This document shows positions 49,715 to 54,469 of a stretch of 54,469 bases of DNA, piece after piece. Each line of letters opens with the position of its first letter. Position 1 is the stretch's first letter. A program made the position numbers and the translations under genes. The notes beneath the pieces are model-generated. The model saw nothing but the letters and a program-made list of their open reading frames with translations, was not told the origin of the DNA and searched no databases. The stretch is from Polaromonas sp. (GTDB taxonomy: Bacteria > Pseudomonadota > Gammaproteobacteria > Burkholderiales > Burkholderiaceae_C): assembly GCF_013817205.1 (NCBI RefSeq), contig NZ_JACDDD010000013.1:1-54469 (forward strand), read 5' to 3'.

Positions 49715-49730
49715 CAGGTGTGCGCGAAAA

Positions 49731-50123
49731 TTACTTCTTTGCAGCGGCAGCTTTGTCTTCCTTGGCTTTCTTTGCAGCGGCGGCTTTTTCTTCCTTGGCT
49801 TTCGTGGCAGCAGCGGCTTTTTCAGCTTTTGCGGCTTTGGCGGCAGCGGCTTTGTCTTCCTTGGCCTTTTTGGCGGCAGCAGCTTTTTCGGCTTTAGCGG
49901 CTTTGGCGTCTACCTTGGCTGCAGGCATGGCAGGCGTCGCAGCTGCGGCTGGTGTAGCAGGCTTAGCTGGTGTGGCAGGCGTAGCTGGTGTAGCCGGTGT
50001 AGCCGGTGTAGCAGGCATAGCAGGCATTGCTGGCTTGGCCGGCTGTGCTGGCTGCGCGGGGGTTTGCGCGAAAACACCAATGGCAAAAAAGCCAGCGATC
50101 AGGGCAGCGATGAGTTTGTTCAT
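49731..50123 (-). CDS. Secreted low-complexity Pro/Ala and Lys/Ala repeat protein
   Basis: The product is 130 residues. The signal peptide is MNKLIAALIAGFFAIGVFAQ (1-20). Residues 21-69 are PA-x repeats (PATPATPATPATPATPAKP), an extended linker-like region. Residues 70-130 are repeating Lys-Ala/Glu-Ala-rich units (KAEKAAAAKKAKEDKAAAAK) that resemble histone H1-like tails or a helical stalk. No catalytic motif. The DNA is a run of near-tandem repeats, so copy number may vary between strains. It could bind DNA or polyanions outside the cytoplasm; unproven. Confidence 0.75.
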   Translation of the reverse strand: MNKLIAALIAGFFAIGVFAQTPAQPAQPAKPAMPAMPATPATPATPATPATPAKPATPAAAATPAMPAAKVDAKAAKAEKAAAAKKAKEDKAAAAKAAKAEKAAAATKAKEEKAAAAKKAKEDKAAAAKK

Positions 50124-50325
50124 GGAAATTCCTCGTATGTAAGTTGTGATGGACCCCGGAAAATTACCGGGGTCCCACCGTAACGGTGGCCGTTTGCAAA
50201 CGGTTGACAGGCCACCCTCAAAACAATGCCTGCTGTTCTTTTACAGATAGAATTTACGGGTAACCACCTAAGCTGTTTCAGGCATTTTTTATTGCTGACC
50301 CAGTATCTACCGGAGCCTGTCGCAT

Positions 50326-51579
50326 ATGTACCAGCACATCAAAGTGCCTGCCCAAGGGCAAAAAATCACCGTCAATCCCGACAATTCATTGAATGTCCCG
50401 GACGAGCCCGTCATACCGTTTATTGAAGGCGACGGCACGGGCGCGGACATCACGCCGGTCATGCTCAAGGTGGTGGATGCTGCTGTGGCCAAGGCCTACG
50501 GTGGCAAGAAGAAAATCCACTGGATGGAGGTTTATGCCGGTGAAAAGTCGACCCGGGTCTACGGTCCTGACGTCTGGTTGCCTGAGGAGACACTGGCTGC
50601 GGTCAGGGACTACGTGGTGTCCATCAAGGGCCCCTTGACCACCCCTGTCGGCGGAGGCATCCGATCGCTCAACGTGGCATTGCGCCAGGAACTGGATCTT
50701 TATGTCTGTTTGCGACCCATCCAGTACTTCGCAGGTGTGCCATCGCCGGTGAAAGAGCCACACAAGACCAACATGGTGATCTTCCGCGAGAACTCCGAAG
50801 ACATTTATGCCGGCATCGAGTTCGAAGCCGAATCCGACAAGGCCAAAAAACTCATCAAGTTCCTGCAGGACGAGATGGGCGTCAAGAAGATCCGCTTTCC
50901 CAACACCTCGGGAATCGGCATCAAACCGGTATCCAGCGAAGGCACCGAGCGCCTGGTACGCAAGGCCATCCAGTACGCCATTGACAATGACAAGCCCAGC
51001 GTGACCATCGTGCACAAGGGCAACATCATGAAGTTCACCGAAGGCGGCTTTCGCGACTGGGCCTACGCGCTGGCGAAAAAGGAATTCGGCGCGGTGGAAG
51101 TCGACGGCGGCCCCTGGATGAAGTTCAAGAACCCCAATACGGGCAAGGACATCCTCATCAAGGACAGCATCGCCGACGCATTCCTGCAGCAGATCCTGCT
51201 GCGCCCTGCCGAATACAGCGTGATTGCCACGCTGAACCTCAATGGCGACTATGTCTCTGACGCACTCGCTGCGCAGGTCGGCGGCATTGGCATCGCCCCG
51301 GGCGCCAATCTGAGCGACACGGTAGCGATGTTCGAGGCCACGCACGGCACAGCTCCGAAATACGCCGGCAAGGACTACGTCAACCCGGGTTCCGAAATCC
51401 TGTCGGCCGAGATGATGCTGCGCCACATGGGTTGGACGGAGGCGGCTGACCTGATCATCAGCGCCATGGAGAAATCGATTGCGTCCAAGAAGGTTACCTA
51501 TGACTTCGCCCGTCTGATGGATGGCGCGACCCAGGTCAGTTGTTCCGGTTTCGGCCAGGTGATGATCGAACATATGTAA
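50326..51579 (+). CDS. icd: NADP-dependent isocitrate dehydrogenase, dimeric type
   Basis: The product is 417 residues. [20 protein letters not shown] is the N-terminal motif. [15 protein letters not shown] holds the phosphorylation/substrate serine region ([11 protein letters not shown]), and [17 protein letters not shown] and [20 protein letters not shown] are the cofactor and metal motifs. Typical enteric-type Icd. Second isocitrate dehydrogenase within 4 kb. The integrative island begins just after it. Confidence 0.96.
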   Translation: MYQHIKVPAQGQKITVNPDNSLNVPDEPVIPFIEGDGTGADITPVMLKVVDAAVAKAYGGKKKIHWMEVYAGEKSTRVYGPDVWLPEETLAAVRDYVVSIKGPLTTPVGGGIRSLNVALRQELDLYVCLRPIQYFAGVPSPVKEPHKTNMVIFRENSEDIYAGIEFEAESDKAKKLIKFLQDEMGVKKIRFPNTSGIGIKPVSSEGTERLVRKAIQYAIDNDKPSVTIVHKGNIMKFTEGGFRDWAYALAKKEFGAVEVDGGPWMKFKNPNTGKDILIKDSIADAFLQQILLRPAEYSVIATLNLNGDYVSDALAAQVGGIGIAPGANLSDTVAMFEATHGTAPKYAGKDYVNPGSEILSAEMMLRHMGWTEAADLIISAMEKSIASKKVTYDFARLMDGATQVSCSGFGQVMIEHM

Positions 51580-51616
51580 TAGCGTCTAAAGCCGGCCAAA
51601 GACGGCTAACAGGATG

Positions 51617-51647
51617 GCCCAGTTGATTGATTTCACTGGGCTTTTTT
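51617..51647 (+). terminator. Intrinsic terminator of icd
   Basis: GCCCAGT-(loop)-ACTGGGC followed by TTTTTT. It separates icd from the island. Confidence 0.85.
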
Positions 51648-51686
51648 GTTTTCAACGTCCAAAGACATATAAAGCAAGCCGACAGA

Positions 51687-51760
51687 TTTGGAGCCATAAT
51701 CCGGATTCAATGGCTCCAATTTCGGTAAGCCATGGCTCTAAGGCTCCATCATGGCTCCAA
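51687..51760. promoter_or_regulatory. Four ATGGCTCYAA repeats ahead of the integrase gene
   Basis: Copies are at 51687-51697 (inverted), 51710-51720, 51732-51741 and 51751-51760; the last overlaps the integrase start codon. Repeats like these are expected as integrase arm-type sites or as operators for the integrase gene. The attachment site is probably within 51580-51720, but no partner copy is in view. Confidence 0.5.
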
Positions 51761-53019
51761 CTGCACGCGCATTGAATTACACCCTGTCGGATGCAAAGAT
51801 CAAGGCCAAACATCCACGGGACAAGGCTTACCCGCTGGCAGACGGTGGGGGCCTGTACCTGGACATACTGCCCAGCGGGTCAAAAATTTGGCGCTACTCC
51901 TACCGGTTGTACAACAAGCGCACCAAGGTGACCATTGGGAGGTATCCGCTGATCGGCATCAAGGCGGCGCGAGACGCTCACGAAGTCCTTCGCACTCAGC
52001 TTGCCACCGGCATTGATCCAGCTCGCAAAAAGCAGCTCGAAAAGGTCGAGCGCATCGCCAAATCTGCGCAAGCCGACACGTTCGAAACATTTACCCGCGT
52101 CTGGATTGCCGAAAAGCTGGCGACCTTGACGGCCCGAAGCCAAAAGCAAACCCTTGCATGGCTGAAAAACGACGTTTACCCAGCTTTCGGCAAGTTGCCG
52201 CTGAGTGAGGTCCACGCCCGTGATGTACTGCGACTGTTGGAAGGTATGCGGAACACACCGACCAAAGCGAACAATATCCGGGCCATCATTGAGCGTATTT
52301 TCAACTACGCCGAACAAAAGCTACTGGTGACTTACAACCCGGCCACGCCCATGCGCGGGCTGGTGAATACACCACCGGCAGTGCATTACAGGCATCTGGT
52401 CAAAAGCGAAATACGTGAGTTTGTGGAGGCAGTACGGACGTGCGGAGCGCACCAAGGAACTCGGTTGGCCGTGGAGTTTCTGATGCTCGTCGTGACGCGC
52501 AAGGACAACGTGTGCAAAGCGCGCTGGGAGCACTTTGATCTGGACGCATGCACCTGGACAATTCCGGGCCGTACCGTGGGCGGCAACGGCTACATGAAGG
52601 CGCCCAGACCCCACACTGTGTATTTGTCCACGCAGGCCATGGCGCTGCTGGAAAAGGCTCGGTACTTGTCCGGTGCATCGCCATGGGTGTTCCCTTCAGT
52701 GCAAAAGTTGTCCGAGCCGATGACTGAGCAAGCCATCAACCACCTGTTTTCGCGTCTGCGCAGCTCAGGTGACATTCCCGGCGACTTCAAGCCGCACGGG
52801 CTACGCGGTACAGCGTCCACCGCCATGAATGAGCAGGGCATCGCGCCAGATGTGGTGGAGGCAATCCTTGCGCACAAAGAAAAGAACGCCACACGGGGCG
52901 CATACAACCACGCTCAATACGCGGCTGCTGTCGCCAGTGCATTGCAGTGGTACGCGGACTATATCGACAAGCTGATCGCCGGGGCCGACATCATCAAGCT
53001 GCCCCAGCGAGCCGCATAA
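51751..53019 (+). CDS. Tyrosine-recombinase integrase, P4/DUF4102 type
   Basis: The product is 422 residues. The N-terminal DUF4102 domain is LSDAKIKAKHPRDKAYPLAD and GGGLYLDILPSGSKIWRYSY. The core-binding SAM-like domain lies near 100-180. The catalytic Arg is in VVTRKDNVCKARWEHFD, HxxR in PHGLRGTAST, and His and the nucleophilic Tyr in LAHKEKNATRGAYNHAQY. All four key residues are present, so it should be active. It drives insertion of an island starting at icd. Confidence 0.92.
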   Translation: MAPTARALNYTLSDAKIKAKHPRDKAYPLADGGGLYLDILPSGSKIWRYSYRLYNKRTKVTIGRYPLIGIKAARDAHEVLRTQLATGIDPARKKQLEKVERIAKSAQADTFETFTRVWIAEKLATLTARSQKQTLAWLKNDVYPAFGKLPLSEVHARDVLRLLEGMRNTPTKANNIRAIIERIFNYAEQKLLVTYNPATPMRGLVNTPPAVHYRHLVKSEIREFVEAVRTCGAHQGTRLAVEFLMLVVTRKDNVCKARWEHFDLDACTWTIPGRTVGGNGYMKAPRPHTVYLSTQAMALLEKARYLSGASPWVFPSVQKLSEPMTEQAINHLFSRLRSSGDIPGDFKPHGLRGTASTAMNEQGIAPDVVEAILAHKEKNATRGAYNHAQYAAAVASALQWYADYIDKLIAGADIIKLPQRAA

Positions 53020-53234
53020 ATCGACCGGTTTTTACTGCAACGTCGGTGCCATGCGCTGACACAGCGGGTCAGCACACTGGAGAGACTCCGAACGCTCACA
53101 CGAGTTGGTGCAGCCGCAGCCTGTCGTCGGCTGAGGTGGAACTGGGCAGGATGTGAGCTACGAGTGAAATTAAACCAAATAAACGCATACAAAAAGACTT
53201 GCACGCTCATAAATAAACGCATACATTAATCGGC
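53020..53234. promoter_or_regulatory. Intergenic region with two perfect 15-bp repeats
   Basis: AAATAAACGCATACA occurs at 53177-53191 and 53211-53225, 34 bp apart start to start. The second copy overlaps a possible -10 (TACATT, 53222-53227) with TTGCAC 17 bases upstream. It is probably an operator controlling the gene at 53235. The first 140 bases of the gap hold nothing recognisable. Confidence 0.5.
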
Positions 53235-53639
53235 ATGACGACAAAGAAACCAAGCATCAAACGGAAGTCGGGGCGCCCTGCACTTGAGGAGGGTGTCGAA
53301 ACGATCCCCGTGACCGTGCGGATGACCGCGCCCCAGAAGGAAAAGTTAACGCTACTTGGCGGCAGCAAGTGGGTGCGTGAAAGAATTAGTAAGGCAAAGG
53401 AGCCAAGGACGACGAGAGGAAATGAATTGTTGAAGGAAATGGCTCAAGCCAAGACCACTGGCGATTTGCGCCGTGTCCTGTTTGACGGCATGGATGCTCT
53501 GCGACTCAAGGAAATCAGTACTACCGATCTTGATTCGCTGAACAAGTCGGTGAACGCGGTAACCCGGCGGATGAATGCTGAACTAAAACGGATGAAAACT
53601 GCGCTGCTGCTGCAGAAGGCCATGAAGCCGAGGGACTGA
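53235..53639 (+). CDS. Hypothetical protein of the island
   Basis: The product is 134 residues, basic and soluble, beginning MTTKKPSIKRKSGRPALEEG. VPVTVRMTAPQKEKLTLL-type wording (VTVRMTAPQKEKLTLLGGSK) resembles a ribbon-helix-helix DNA-binding start, and the rest is helical. It is likely a small regulator, possibly acting on the 15-bp repeats upstream. I cannot name the family. Confidence 0.55.
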   Translation: MTTKKPSIKRKSGRPALEEGVETIPVTVRMTAPQKEKLTLLGGSKWVRERISKAKEPRTTRGNELLKEMAQAKTTGDLRRVLFDGMDALRLKEISTTDLDSLNKSVNAVTRRMNAELKRMKTALLLQKAMKPRD

Positions 53640-53640
53640 G

Positions 53641-53666
53641 AAACCGCCACGCCCGGCGGCGGTTTT
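53641..53666 (+). terminator. Intrinsic terminator after the 53235 gene
   Basis: AAACCGCC-(9-base loop)-GGCGGTTTT, just past the stop codon. Confidence 0.6.
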
Positions 53667-53744
53667 GGCTGGGCAGTAAGGCGGCGGGGATGGTGGTAGT
53701 GACACCTGCCCCGCCTGACCACCAAAGCAAAAGGAGTTGCAATC

Positions 53745-54062
53745 ATGGCTGAAACGAAGTCTATCAATCCAGCGGATGTCCAACGGACACGAGTGACCGA
53801 AACCAAACCTGCGTCAGGGGATTCGCGCCCCGTTCCGCTGCCCCAACTGCAAGATAAAGCTGATCAAGATTTACACCGGGCAATGACATCCTTGCTGGTG
53901 TGCGAGTACGCAACGGGCGCCATGTGCGCCATCAGAGGCCTCGAAGAGCGGGCAAAGCATGACCCTCATGGGTGGCGCCAGCGCGGTCGCGAAGGGCGGC
54001 ACCGGCCCAGCGGACGCCAACGGCACAACCCCGCGCAAATATTACGAGGACGTGGCCGGTGA
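53745..54062 (+). CDS. Hypothetical protein of the island
   Basis: Starts after AAAGGAG at a good distance, so translation initiation here is credible. The product is 105 residues, beginning MAETKSINPADVQRTRVTET. Up to about residue 72 (GLEERAKHD) the composition looks natural; beyond that (HGWRQRGREGRHRPSGRQ) it looks like translation in the wrong frame, where another ORF opens. The two may be overlapping genes or one frameshifted gene. Function unknown. Confidence 0.45.
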   Translation: MAETKSINPADVQRTRVTETKPASGDSRPVPLPQLQDKADQDLHRAMTSLLVCEYATGAMCAIRGLEERAKHDPHGWRQRGREGRHRPSGRQRHNPAQILRGRGR

Positions 54063-54321
54063 CAAGAATGGGTTTCTGAGCGCCTATTCAGGTAAGACGG
54101 CCACGGCAGGCGGGGTAATGGCTGTGGCGCCCGTGAGCGTGCCGCCATCGGTCCCTGCGCGCCTGCCCGCATCGCCCGAGGTGACGATCCCGCCACCATC
54201 AGGATCAGACAAGGAAAAATCTGTCACCACGGCGTCACGCGAGCCCATCGGCCAGAACATGGCGGACAGGCAGATCGCGCACATTGTCAGCGGCGGCATC
54301 GGCGCCACCGGGGGGTGGTAG
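53959..54321 (+). CDS. Hypothetical protein overlapping the 53745 gene
   Basis: The product is 120 residues in another frame, MTLMGGASAVAKGGTGPADA. It is Gly/Ala/Pro rich with no motif I know. PRKYYEDVAGDKNGFLSAYS and the GQNMADRQIAHIVSGGIGAT end look like protein. It overlaps the previous ORF by 104 bases. No clear ribosome-binding site of its own. Confidence 0.45.
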   Translation: MTLMGGASAVAKGGTGPADANGTTPRKYYEDVAGDKNGFLSAYSGKTATAGGVMAVAPVSVPPSVPARLPASPEVTIPPPSGSDKEKSVTTASREPIGQNMADRQIAHIVSGGIGATGGW

Positions 54322-54356
54322 ACGCTATTTGCCGCTGGTGGCCCGTGCTTGCTCTA

Positions 54357-54469
54357 GGGAATCTCTGCAAAACTCAGCCAACCGGTGAGTTCTGAGAAGC
54401 GTTATATGTCGATGAAACAAATCAGCCTTGCTGCCAGCGGATACGAGCTTGTCACCAAGAGGACGCGCA
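54357..54469 (+). mobile_element. Left end of an IS5-family insertion sequence, partial
   Basis: GGGAATCTCTGCAAAACTC starts about 54357 and looks like an IS5-group terminal repeat, directly after CTAG (54354-54357), a typical IS5-family target. The transposase start follows. The element runs off the window. Confidence 0.6.
54406..54469 (+). CDS. IS5-family transposase, N-terminal part only
   Basis: ATG at 54406 (or 54412) opens MSMKQISLAASGYELVTKRT, which matches the IS5-group transposase start (MKQ-x-T/S-LA-x-x-GYE-x-VTKRTR). The rest is outside the window. Confidence 0.75.
   Translation, partial: MSMKQISLAASGYELVTKRTR

Overview
The window comes from a high-GC betaproteobacterium, almost certainly a Comamonadaceae member of the Polaromonas/Rhodoferax type. 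The basis is protein style, the exbB-exbD-lpxK-trm112-kdsB-adk order opposite xseA-sodB, the box pathway genes, and two short interspersed repeat families. No species call is possible from sequence reading alone.

Layout. 1-1175: the 3' end of an IS3-type element, a host ORF cut by it, and a two-gene nucleotidyltransferase cassette with a frameshift, lying between two direct copies of a 63-bp repeat. 1159-5238: a CaiB-type CoA-transferase, a DUF2975/XRE pair, and pobA divergent from its IclR-type regulator. 5244-9528: the general amino-acid importer aapJQMP. 9673-13192: a decayed livF remnant and a large membrane histidine kinase. 13338-21126: a minus-strand array encoding an ABC importer of the branched-chain amino-acid/aromatic-acid type (with a LysE exporter inside it), an aryl-CoA ligase and a flavodoxin. 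21233-25412: boxR, a 37-codon leader ORF, boxC and boxB, divergent from that array. Together these two arrays would import benzoate-like acids, activate them to CoA thioesters, epoxidise the ring and open it hydrolytically. boxA and boxD are not here. 25472-25697: two tRNAs. 25800-33424: a soluble histidine kinase, a conserved hypothetical, and a beta-oxidation-like set (acyl-CoA dehydrogenase, APH-like kinase, Crp, enoyl-CoA hydratase, 3-hydroxyacyl-CoA dehydrogenase) that could serve lower aromatic degradation. 33567-39810: FimV-like genes, a 2-hydroxyacid dehydrogenase, lexA with tandem SOS boxes divergent from an asparaginase, and a frameshifted membrane protein. 39834-51579: mainly housekeeping (adk, kdsB, trm112, lpxK, exbBD, xseA, sodB, two unrelated isocitrate dehydrogenases), plus a secreted Ala/Lys-rich protein. 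51687-54469: the start of an integrative island (tyrosine integrase, hypotheticals, an IS5-type transposase start) that runs off the window.

The most unusual signal is repeat-based. A 63-bp (21-codon) element occurs at least nine times; five copies sit in frame inside protein genes (livG, the CoA ligase, boxC, the asparaginase, a hypothetical) and two supply stop codons. A second GC-rich element sits within six bases downstream of three operon-internal stop codons, always in the same orientation. A leader ORF with a strong ribosome-binding site overlaps the boxC start as ATGA.
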